From contig CAYVLI010000042.1 in assembly GCA_964452105.1 (NCBI GenBank), positions 1,331 through 6,958 of the forward strand: a stretch of DNA of 5,628 nt. Direction: 5' to 3'. The translations under genes were made by a program, and so were the position numbers. A model generated the notes under the pieces. That model made no database searches and was not told the DNA's origin. It saw only the letters and a program-made list of their open reading frames with translations. This document shows positions 1 through 5,620 of the stretch, in pieces. Origin of the DNA: CAYVLI01 sp964452105 [NCBI: uncultured Nitrospinota bacterium]. Lineage in GTDB: Bacteria; JAUXIQ01. Within the stretch, counting starts at the first letter, position 1, and the number at the start of each line of letters is the position of its first letter.

Positions 1-1
1 T

Positions 2-757
2 GTTGTGGCCCTGCACCTCGAATCCATAAAGCGACCGCACCTTTTTATGGAAACGGCCGTCAGGGTGAAAAGGGACAAGCCGGTAATAGTATTGAAACCG
101 GGCCGGACTGAGGCGGGCGCCAGAGCGGCTGCTTCCCATACCGGCTCCCTGGCCGCCGAGGACTTACTGGTAGAGGCGGCAATGCGCCAGGCGGGGCTGA
201 TAAGAGCATATACGGTGGAAGAATTCCTGGAATACATGAAGGTCTTCTCCTACCAGCCGCTGCCCCGCGGGAACAGGGTCGGCATAGCCACGCTGAGCGG
301 AGCGGCGGCGGTAATCGCCTGCGACGAACTCTATGAAGCCGGGATGACACTTTCACGCTACAATGCAAGCACCATCAACGCAATCTCCAGGCTCATGCCC
401 CGGTGGCAGCCGGTGAACAATCCCGCCGATATATGGATGTCGATGTACGGCGATGTCGAGACCTCTCACAGGGTTGTAATCAAGGCCGTCCTCGACGACC
501 CGAACGTTGACATGGCTTTATTCATACTGCTGCCGGTAGCAAACGTGGATTTTGAGGGTGTGCGCGAGCTGTTCGAAGAAGCCATGGCCGAACACCCCGA
601 TAAACCTATATACACCGTCATGCTGGGGGGCAAGGTTAAGCAGAAATGGATGAAGGAACTGGAAGGTTCAAGCGTGCCAATATTTAACGACACATACATA
701 GCCGTAAGGTGCATGAGCGCCATGTACCGGTACCATGTTGAGAGAAGAAAGAAGTAA
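2..757 (+). CDS. Acyl-CoA synthetase (NDP/ADP-forming), alpha subunit, 3' part only
   Basis: This is the C-terminal part of an acetate--CoA ligase (ADP-forming)-type alpha subunit. The family interconverts acyl-CoA + ADP + Pi with acid + CoA + ATP in the cytoplasm. The frame is open to the left edge, and the first residues (VVALHLESI) read as an internal strand of the family, so the GTG at 5 is probably not the start. The CoA-binding Rossmann domain lies outside the window. Seen here: KPVIVLKPGRTEAGARAA, then ASHTG, whose His (codon 137-139) matches the phosphorylated histidine of succinyl-CoA synthetase-like enzymes. A second Rossmann-like domain follows from about residue 90 (GIATLSGAAAVIACDELYEAG), then NNPADIW. 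The protein ends without an ATP-grasp domain, so it is a separate alpha subunit. The beta subunit must be upstream or elsewhere. Its tie to the downstream oxidoreductase is inference. Acyl substrate unknown. Confidence 0.85.
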   Translation, partial: VVALHLESIKRPHLFMETAVRVKRDKPVIVLKPGRTEAGARAAASHTGSLAAEDLLVEAAMRQAGLIRAYTVEEFLEYMKVFSYQPLPRGNRVGIATLSGAAAVIACDELYEAGMTLSRYNASTINAISRLMPRWQPVNNPADIWMSMYGDVETSHRVVIKAVLDDPNVDMALFILLPVANVDFEGVRELFEEAMAEHPDKPIYTVMLGGKVKQKWMKELEGSSVPIFNDTYIAVRCMSAMYRYHVERRKK

Positions 758-811
758 TCCGGCGGTAGCGGTTACTCCGATATTAATTTTATCTTTTTGC
801 GACATCTGTTC

Positions 812-817
812 TATAAT
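812..817 (+). promoter_or_regulatory. Candidate -10 box (TATAAT) of the oxidoreductase operon
   Basis: A perfect TATAAT lies in the 127-base gap between the synthetase gene and the first oxidoreductase gene, about 70 bases before the start codon. The surrounding stretch 781-817 is AT-rich, unlike the coding regions. A sigma70-type -35 box at 17 bases spacing would be TTATCT (789-794), a poor match. The better-looking TTGCGA (797-802) is only 9 bases away, too close. The call therefore rests on the -10 and the position. It would give a leader of about 60 bases and imply that the operon can be transcribed independently of the synthetase gene. Confidence 0.4.
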
Positions 818-870
818 AGCACCGGCCATAAGACGGCAGGTTAAGGGCTTCTTCCACCCAACAGATTGAT

Positions 871-875
871 GGAGG
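871..875 (+). promoter_or_regulatory. Ribosome binding site that selects a TTG start for the gamma subunit
   Basis: GGAGG sits 9 bases before TTG 885. The alternative in-frame ATG at 897 would be 21 bases from this site and has no good site of its own. The ATG at 877 and the GTG at 880 share a different frame, which stops at once at TAG. An in-frame TGA at 867-869 closes the frame upstream, so TTG 885 is the best start. Confidence 0.65.
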
Positions 876-884
876 AATGGTGAT

Positions 885-1475
885 TTGGTAGAGGTAATGT
901 CAGAGATAAAACTTCTGGGACGTGGAGGACAAGGGACCGTGACCGCAGGTAATCTCCTCGCTAAAAGCGCAACCCTGGCAGGAATGCACGCTCAGGCCAT
1001 GCCCTCTTTCGGAGCGGAGAGACGCGGCGGCCCCTCCCAGAGCACGCTGCGCATCTCCAACCACCCCATACTCATGCACTGCAACCCATCCACGCTCGAC
1101 GTTCTCTGCGTATTCGATCCTTCCATCTGGCATTTCGTCGATGCAACCGCAGGGCTGAAAGAGGATTCCATCCTGATATTCAACAGCCGCAAGAAATCGA
1201 GAGAAATCGAAGAGATGCTCAGAGGCGGCGATTGTCCTTCCAAACTGGCGGTGAAAGACTGCCGAATTTTCTCCATTGACGCCACAGGTATCGCCATGGA
1301 GATTATAGGGCGTCCCATCACCAACACCACCATGATGGGCGCATTCAGCGCCGCCACCAAATTGGTCTCCTTCGGCAGCATGGTGGAAGTCATAAAAGCC
1401 AACTTCGGCAAACTGAGCGACGTGAATATTAAAGCCGCCGAAAAGGCCCACAGGATGATAAAAAAGCGCAACTGA
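885..1475 (+). CDS. porG: 2-oxoacid:ferredoxin oxidoreductase, gamma subunit (PorG type)
   Basis: This is the gamma subunit of a four-subunit, pyruvate-type ferredoxin oxidoreductase, which makes acyl-CoA, CO2 and reduced ferredoxin from a 2-oxoacid and CoA. The 196 residues form the single POR gamma domain typical of the family at its usual length. The hallmarks are the N-terminal LLGRGGQGTVTAGNLLAKSA (residues 10-29), with its glycine-rich turn, and SFGAERRGGPSQSTLRIS (about 41-58), which matches the conserved E-x-R-G-G stretch. In known structures this domain helps bind CoA. The start is TTG 885, chosen by the Shine-Dalgarno at 871; ATG 897 would remove four residues. It is the first gene of a gamma-delta-alpha-beta operon, with the delta gene 29 bases downstream. 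The symbol names the family; substrate (pyruvate, 2-oxoisovalerate, phenylglyoxylate or other) is not determined. Confidence 0.88.
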   Translation: MVEVMSEIKLLGRGGQGTVTAGNLLAKSATLAGMHAQAMPSFGAERRGGPSQSTLRISNHPILMHCNPSTLDVLCVFDPSIWHFVDATAGLKEDSILIFNSRKKSREIEEMLRGGDCPSKLAVKDCRIFSIDATGIAMEIIGRPITNTTMMGAFSAATKLVSFGSMVEVIKANFGKLSDVNIKAAEKAHRMIKKRN

Positions 1476-1504
1476 TTTCAACTACAAAAACGGGAGGTGG
1501 GCAG

Positions 1505-1792
1505 ATGAGCGACTCGCCCCATTTGAAATGTGTAAGGGAATCCAAAACTGCACTCATATATCCATCCGGCCTCAGTCTTAAAAACCTGACCGGTTCCTGG
1601 AGGGACATCAAGCCGATACTGGACAAGGAGAAGTGTACCCGATGCGGGCTCTGCTGGATATACTGCCCCGACCTGGCGGTATCCCGCGAAAACGATTTCG
1701 AGATCGACTATCAGTACTGCAAGGGCTGCGGCATTTGCGCCGAGGAGTGCCCCACCGAGGCCATAACCATGGTCAGGGAGGATTCCGACTGA
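1505..1792 (+). CDS. porD: 2-oxoacid:ferredoxin oxidoreductase, delta subunit (2x[4Fe-4S] ferredoxin)
   Basis: This 95-residue bacterial-type ferredoxin subunit relays electrons from the thiamine site to external ferredoxin. Two complete cluster motifs are visible: CTRCGLCWIYCP with Cys44, 47, 50 and 54, and CKGCGICAEECP with Cys72, 75, 78 and 82. Each motif gives three ligands to one [4Fe-4S] cluster and its last Cys to the other. The N-terminal extension of about 40 residues contains NLTGSWRDIKPILD, typical of PorD-like subunits and absent from free ferredoxins. ATG 1505 has a strong site, GGGAGG (1492-1497), 7 bases upstream of the start. The TGA stop overlaps the ATG of the alpha gene by one base (TGATG), which suggests coupled translation. 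An extra Cys9 lies outside the motifs. Confidence 0.92.
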   Translation: MSDSPHLKCVRESKTALIYPSGLSLKNLTGSWRDIKPILDKEKCTRCGLCWIYCPDLAVSRENDFEIDYQYCKGCGICAEECPTEAITMVREDSD

Positions 1793-2988
1793 TGGGCCGG
1801 GAGTTCTGGAACGGCAACAGGGCGGCAGCCGAAGCGGCCAAGCTGTGCAGGGTGCAGACGGTGGCCGCATACCCCATCACACCTCAAACGGGCGTCGTGG
1901 AGCATATTTCGGCCCTTATCCATAATGGAGAGCTGGAGGCGGAGATGGTCCACGTGGAAAGCGAGCACAGCGCAATGTCCGCATGCGCCGGGGCCGCTAC
2001 CATGGGCGCCAGGACATTCACCGCCAGTTGCTCTCAGGGCCTCATGCTCATGGGCGAGGTGCTGTTCATGACCTCAGGATGCAGGCTGCCGGTGGTGATG
2101 GCTGTGGCCAACAGGTCTCTGTCCGCTCCCGTAAATATATGGGGTGATCAGCAGGATTCGCTTGTTTTGAGAGACAGCGGCTGGATTCAGCTTTACTCGG
2201 CCACCGTGCAGGAGGCATACGACAACGTTCTGCAGGCCTACCGGATAGCCGAGGACGAGCGGGTCTGTCTGCCGGTGATGGTCTGTTACGACGGATTTTA
2301 CATCTCCCACGTCTCAGAAACCGTGGAAACGCTTACCCAGGAACAGGCAGACGAATTTCTTCCTTCAAACGAGACGCCCGGGTGGACGGTTCTTGACGTG
2401 GACAACCCTTTTCAACTAAACCAGTTACTCCCCCCCGTGGCATATTCTGAATACCAGTACCGAAAGCACTCCGCCATGCTGCGGGCGCGAGAGGTAGCCA
2501 CAGAAGTCGGAGAGGAATTCGGAGAAAAGTTCGGCCGCGGTTACGGCCTGCTGGACTCTTACCAGTGCGAGGATGCGGAATTTATTATGGTAGGAATGGG
2601 CTCTCTCACGGGCACTGCTAAATGGGTTGTAAACAAGCTTCGAGGGCGCGGAGAAAAAGCGGGCATGGTGGGCGTCCGCATGTTCAGACCATTCCCCGAA
2701 AAGGAATTTGCGGAGGCAACCAAAGGGGCGCGGGCGCTGATTGTATTCGACAGGGCAATCGGCTTTGGAACCTGCGGCATGCTCTACTACGACGTAACCA
2801 GAGTGCTCTACCATCTCGAGAAGAAGCCCATGGCGCTCAATTTCATCGTGGGCCTGGGGGGGCGTGACGTAACCCCGGAGTTCATCGAGCACTCCTATTT
2901 CAGAGCAAGGATGGTCGTTCAGGACGGGCTGCAGGATACGACCCAAACACTCTTCTGGCCGGACGCAGACTTGGAAGGACTTCGCTGA
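1792..2988 (+). CDS. porA: 2-oxoacid:ferredoxin oxidoreductase, alpha subunit (PorA type)
   Basis: This 398-residue alpha subunit carries the pyrimidine-binding half of the thiamine diphosphate site and, C-terminally, the second POR domain. Seen: GNRAAAEAAKLC near the start, then AYPITPQT (residues 26-33). Its Thr30 matches the substrate-carboxylate-binding Thr of Desulfovibrio africanus PFOR. VESEHSAMSACAGA follows, with Glu56 at the ThDP-activating glutamate. NRSLSAPVNIWGDQQD has Arg108 at the substrate-contacting Arg. The A-YPITPQT and RDSGWIQLY signatures fit pyruvate, 2-oxoisovalerate or phenylglyoxylate enzymes better than 2-oxoglutarate enzymes, whose motif is usually GYPITPSS. The frame is open further left to ATG 1633, but that would overlap the ferredoxin gene. 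ATG 1792 gives the family N-terminus and follows GGGAGG (1776-1781). The stop overlaps the beta start by one base. Confidence 0.92.
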   Translation: MGREFWNGNRAAAEAAKLCRVQTVAAYPITPQTGVVEHISALIHNGELEAEMVHVESEHSAMSACAGAATMGARTFTASCSQGLMLMGEVLFMTSGCRLPVVMAVANRSLSAPVNIWGDQQDSLVLRDSGWIQLYSATVQEAYDNVLQAYRIAEDERVCLPVMVCYDGFYISHVSETVETLTQEQADEFLPSNETPGWTVLDVDNPFQLNQLLPPVAYSEYQYRKHSAMLRAREVATEVGEEFGEKFGRGYGLLDSYQCEDAEFIMVGMGSLTGTAKWVVNKLRGRGEKAGMVGVRMFRPFPEKEFAEATKGARALIVFDRAIGFGTCGMLYYDVTRVLYHLEKKPMALNFIVGLGGRDVTPEFIEHSYFRARMVVQDGLQDTTQTLFWPDADLEGLR

Positions 2989-3887
2989 TGAACGTTAAAC
3001 TGAAGGATTTAACAGATGAGGAACTACTGCATCAAGGGAGCAACGCCTGCGCAGGCTGCGGCGCTTACCTGGGCCTGCGCCTGGCCCTGAAGGCGCTGGG
3101 TAAGAACACCATAATAGTCAACCCTACCGGATGTATTTCCGCCTGCACCATGCTGGGAGAAACCAAAGTGCCTTTTTTCCATCCCCTGTTCGGGAACGGA
3201 GGCTCGATCGTGAGCGGGATGGACGCAGGCCTCAAGGCCATAGGCAAACGCAAAGGCAAGAACCTGCTGGTCTTCGGGGGCGACGGGGGCACGGCCGACA
3301 TAGGCCTGCAGGCCCTCTCAGGAGCCATAGAGCGTGGTCACGACTTCATATTCATCTGTTACGATAACGAGAGCTACATGAACACCGGCGGCCAGCGAAG
3401 CGGCACCACACCTTTCGGCGCGGTTACCTCCACGACCCCTCTGGGCAAAAAGGTTCAGGGCGAAACCAGGCCGCACAAATACAGGAAGGATTTGCCGGAA
3501 ATAATCAGAGCGCACGGAGCGCCTTACGTGGCCACAGCGTCAATAGCCTATCCCCTGGATTACATAAAAAAGGTCAATACGGCCGCAGCCACAGAAGGCC
3601 CTGCCTACATTCACCTCTATGCCAGCTGTCCCCCCGGCTGGGGCGTGGAGCCTCGCCACAGCATAAAGGTGGCCAGGCTGGCCGTGGAGACGGGATTCTT
3701 CCCCCTCTACGAGATAAAGGACGGTCACAAGACCACCACGGTAAAGGTCAACAAAAGGAAAGACATCAAGGAATACCTCCAGATACAGAGGAGGTTCAGG
3801 CATCTGCTCCAGAACCAGGGGGCGCTGAAGTCGTTCAAGGAAATCGTCGAAAGGAACCTGCCCAGACCCGAACCCAAACGCAGATAA
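2988..3887 (+). CDS. porB: 2-oxoacid:ferredoxin oxidoreductase, beta subunit (PorB type)
   Basis: This 299-residue beta subunit binds the diphosphate of thiamine diphosphate through Mg2+ and holds the proximal [4Fe-4S] cluster. Cluster ligands are Cys21 and Cys24 (ACAGCGAY), Cys49 (NPTGCIS) and Cys214 (ASCPPGW), the full PFOR beta set. The ThDP motif starts at GGDGGTADIG (97-106) and ends about 30 residues later at YDNESYMNTGGQRSG (125-139), including the typical NTGGQ. The start is ATG 2988 (TGATG overlap with alpha), preceded by GGAAGG (2973-2978). Length is normal for four-subunit enzymes, with a basic C-terminal tail (residues after about 235) that is usual for PorB. No residue needed for catalysis appears to be missing. 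Substrate remains open. Confidence 0.92.
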   Translation: MNVKLKDLTDEELLHQGSNACAGCGAYLGLRLALKALGKNTIIVNPTGCISACTMLGETKVPFFHPLFGNGGSIVSGMDAGLKAIGKRKGKNLLVFGGDGGTADIGLQALSGAIERGHDFIFICYDNESYMNTGGQRSGTTPFGAVTSTTPLGKKVQGETRPHKYRKDLPEIIRAHGAPYVATASIAYPLDYIKKVNTAAATEGPAYIHLYASCPPGWGVEPRHSIKVARLAVETGFFPLYEIKDGHKTTTVKVNKRKDIKEYLQIQRRFRHLLQNQGALKSFKEIVERNLPRPEPKRR

Positions 3888-3900
3888 GGAGCGGGTAACC

Positions 3901-5043
3901 ATGGATTTCTCCTTTACCGAAGAGCAGGAAATGATAAGGCAGGCGGCCAGGAAGTTCGCTCTGAACGAGCTCCTGCCATATTCCGCTCAGTGGGACAAGA
4001 CGGCCGAGTTCCCCGGCCATATCTTGAAGAAGATGGCGGAGCTGGGCTTCGTCTGCACCACCATACCCAAAGAATACGGAGGTCAGGGTACTGACAGGGT
4101 CACCAACGGCATCATCGTGGAGGAACTGGCCAGAGGCGATTTCAGCATGAGCATATTCGCCTTCGGCGTCATGGGTGACGCTTTCATGATTTACGGCGCC
4201 GAAGAACAAAAGCGCGAGTGGCTGCCTCCCATAGCGCGCGGCGAGAAGCTGATGGGGATAGCCCTCACCGAATCGGAATCGGGATCAGACGCGGCGAGCC
4301 TCAAGATGAAAGCCGTGCGCGACGGTGATGATTACGTCCTGAACGGCGAGAAGTCCAGCACCAGCATCATCAACGCAGAAGCCTGGCTGGTCCTGGCGCG
4401 CACGGACCCCGGCGCACAGCCGGCCAGGGGAATCACCTGCTTTATAGTGCCTCGCGAAACGCCTGGAATTACCACCTCGACTTATAATGACATGGGCGGC
4501 AGATCCGTGCCCCGAGGGCCGGTGGCTTTCGAGGATGTGCGCTTGCCGGCCGGAAACCTTTTCGGTGAGGAAAACAGGGGCTTTCACCTCATCATGCATG
4601 CCTTCGATTACAACCGCGCCCTTATCGGGTTGATGTGCATAGGGGCGGCCCAGCAGACGCTGGACGAAACCATCCAGTTCGCCAAAATGCGCAAGTCTTT
4701 CGGCAGGGTGATAACAACAAATCAGGGGGTCTCATTTCCCATCTCGGAAGCGGCTACGTACCTGGAACTGGCCCGCTTGATATGCTACAAGGTGCTATGG
4801 CTGCGGGATCGCAACCTCCCGCACACCAGGGAAGCGGCCATGGCGAAATGGTGGGTGCCCCGAACCTGTGTGGATATAATTCATGAATGCCTGCTCATAC
4901 ACGGCCACTACGGCTATACGGATGAATTCAACGTTGAGCGAAGGCTGCGCGAGGTCATCGGCTGGCAGATAGGCGACGGCACGGCCAACATCCAGAAGCT
5001 GATAATAGCCCGGGACGTCATCGGCCGCGATTACGTGGCCTGA
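3901..5043 (+). CDS. Acyl-CoA dehydrogenase family protein with Asp at the usual catalytic Glu position
   Basis: This 380-residue flavoprotein has the standard family length and order: N-terminal helical domain (MDFSFTEEQEMIRQ), middle beta domain with GIALTESESGSDAASLK (about 119-135), and C-terminal helical domain with MRKSFGRVI (263-271). It would oxidise an acyl-CoA at C2-C3 using FAD, passing electrons to an electron-transfer flavoprotein. The usual base motif (Y-E-G-T in MCAD) reads IGDGT, giving Asp359. The alternative base position in helix G, Glu in isovaleryl-CoA dehydrogenase, is Asn238 (FDYNR). Neither canonical Glu is present. Known enzymes with Asp-based chemistry act on alicyclic CoA esters, but assigning this protein to them is speculative. 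ATG 3901 follows AAGGAG (3886-3891), 13 bases after the oxidoreductase stop, so the genes are likely co-transcribed. Confidence 0.88.
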   Translation: MDFSFTEEQEMIRQAARKFALNELLPYSAQWDKTAEFPGHILKKMAELGFVCTTIPKEYGGQGTDRVTNGIIVEELARGDFSMSIFAFGVMGDAFMIYGAEEQKREWLPPIARGEKLMGIALTESESGSDAASLKMKAVRDGDDYVLNGEKSSTSIINAEAWLVLARTDPGAQPARGITCFIVPRETPGITTSTYNDMGGRSVPRGPVAFEDVRLPAGNLFGEENRGFHLIMHAFDYNRALIGLMCIGAAQQTLDETIQFAKMRKSFGRVITTNQGVSFPISEAATYLELARLICYKVLWLRDRNLPHTREAAMAKWWVPRTCVDIIHECLLIHGHYGYTDEFNVERRLREVIGWQIGDGTANIQKLIIARDVIGRDYVA

Positions 5044-5049
5044 AAAGGT

Positions 5050-5077
5050 GTAGGGACAATTCATGAATTGTCCCTAC
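5050..5077. repeat. Perfect 28-base palindrome
   Basis: The half-site gtagggacaattca is followed directly by its exact reverse complement, with the centre between 5063 and 5064 and no mismatch. It starts 6 bases after the dehydrogenase stop. Neither flank has a strong T-run: the plus side continues with GAAAAAATG and the minus side with CACCTTTTC, so it is not a clean intrinsic terminator. Ends of the type GTAGGG...CCCTAC are, from memory, common in dispersed intergenic hairpin repeats of Chloroflexota, Desulfobacterota and cyanobacteria. This one is probably such a repeat, possibly protecting the 3' end of the operon transcript. Only one copy is in the window. Confidence 0.8.
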
Positions 5078-5126
5078 GAAAAAATGAAGGAGGGGGGTTT
5101 ATTAAGTCCTCCTCACACTCTCTTAT

Positions 5127-5154
5127 AAAACCGCAATCCGCATCGAGCGGTTTT
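5127..5154. terminator. Likely bidirectional intrinsic terminator between convergent genes
   Basis: AAAACCGC (5127-5134) and GCGGTTTT (5147-5154) form an 8-bp stem around a 12-base loop. Read on the minus strand, the stem's T-run continues as TTTTATAAG directly after the selenoprotein gene, whose stop codon (5154-5156) overlaps the stem by one base. Read on the plus strand, it ends in TTTTC and could stop the operon transcript. An inner alternative pairs CCGC (5138-5141) with the same GCGG. The stem is short, so efficiency is uncertain. Confidence 0.6.
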
Positions 5155-5606
5155 CAGCCTTCCTCAATCATCTGCTTGACTATGCGGGCGGTCTTCTTAA
5201 CCAATTCCTTGCAACGGTCGGGGCCTCCGTCATTGGCCCATTTATTACGCTCCTTCTCATCGCGCAGGTTGGTCTTTATGATATCGTAGCAGGTGGGTGA
5301 GCCGAATTCTTTCTCAAATAGCTGGTAAAGCTTTTCGGCCATGGCGTATGTTTTAGGTCCACCCTCCTTATCTCTCTGATCGCCCCTTCCATACTTCAGG
5401 CCCAGAGCCATAACGCCGCCGCTCAGGGCGCCGCATATATCCCCCATACGCCCCACGCCGCCGCCCAGGCCGGTTGCGGCTTTGAAGGTAAGTTCATCCT
5501 CGCAGCCCAGATATTCTTGCATCACGCGCAAGACCGTCTGTGCTCAGTTAAACCCCTGGGCGCCCACTTGCTTAACGATTCCCTCGAACCTGTCATCATC
5601 TGCCAT
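5154..5606 (-). CDS. C_GCAxxG_C_C-family redox protein, probable selenoprotein (in-frame TGA = Sec21)
   Basis: This is a 150-residue putative thiol or selenol redox protein. The minus-strand frame runs from ATG 5606 (MADDDRFEGIVKQVGAQGFN), through TGA at 5546-5544 as residue 21, into AQTVLRVMQEYLG. The family normally has NCAQ-V-L here, so the TGA replaces its first conserved Cys. The remaining conserved cysteines are present: Cys58 in GDICGALSGG (the CGAxxG motif), Cys106 (PTCYD) and Cys132 (DRCKELV). Cys35 is extra. No signal peptide or membrane segment is seen, so it is probably cytoplasmic. AGGGGAG (5614-5620) lies 7 bases before ATG 5606. A SECIS-like hairpin follows the TGA. Other genes here stop at TGA, so recoding must be local. 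The alternative is a pseudogene or a TGC-to-TGA base-call error. The physiological partner is unknown, and no selenium genes lie in the window. Confidence 0.8.
5505..5543 (-). promoter_or_regulatory. Bacterial SECIS-like stem-loop directly after the in-frame TGA
   Basis: Counting from the base after TGA, TCTTGC (+11 to +16) pairs perfectly with GCAAGA (+24 to +29). This closes the 7-base loop GCGTGAT, with GU at +19/+20. A lower helix adds GC/GC (+1,+2 with +38,+39) and CAGA/TCTG (+4 to +7 with +33 to +36), with mismatches between. In E. coli fdhF, as I recall it, the minihelix begins about 11 bases after UGA with the loop GU near +20, so the layout is nearly the same. The bulged U of the E. 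coli upper stem is absent. It would be the SelB binding site inside the coding sequence. Confidence 0.72.
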
Positions 5607-5613
5607 CTTGCGA

Positions 5614-5620
5614 CTCCCCT
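5614..5620 (-). promoter_or_regulatory. Ribosome binding site fixing the start of the selenoprotein gene
   Basis: On the minus strand AGGGGAG lies 7 bases before ATG 5606. It matters because the alternative starts downstream of the in-frame TGA (TTG 5531, ATG 5522) have no comparable site. Translation therefore appears to begin 20 codons before the TGA. Only 8 bases of further upstream sequence are in the window, so no promoter can be judged. Confidence 0.7.

Noticed and set aside
753-776. Weak hairpin (AGTAATC / GGTTACT) at the end of the synthetase gene as a terminator
   Set aside because: It is AT-rich with a wobble pair, overlaps the stop codon, and the T-rich stretch begins several bases later. 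It may contribute but cannot be called.
900-1481. Long open frames on the minus strand across the gamma gene (also 992-1471)
   Set aside because: They are antisense shadows of a clearly conserved gene, with no recognisable domain and no ribosome binding site seen.
1633-1791. Extended alpha subunit starting at ATG 1633
   Set aside because: It would overlap the delta ferredoxin gene in another frame and encode an arginine-rich stretch unlike the family. ATG 1792 gives the typical PorA N-terminus.
5088-5113. AGGAGG...CCTCCT inverted repeat and Shine-Dalgarno-like run between palindrome and terminator
   Set aside because: It is a six-base stem with a 14-base loop, and no start codon at usable distance leads into a credible gene.
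5068-5289. Plus-strand 73-codon frame at the right end
   Set aside because: It begins inside the palindrome, is low-complexity and serine-rich, and runs antisense to the selenoprotein gene.
5154-5531. Shorter minus-strand gene starting at TTG 5531 (125 residues)
   Set aside because: It has no Shine-Dalgarno, starts within the conserved helix after the first redox residue, and removes the family's first Cys/Sec motif. The frame continues upstream through TGA to a well-supported ATG.
5544-5546. TGA read as tryptophan or glycine under an alternative genetic code
   Set aside because: The gamma, delta and alpha oxidoreductase subunits, the dehydrogenase and this gene itself all end properly at TGA, so TGA is a stop here and only local recoding makes sense.
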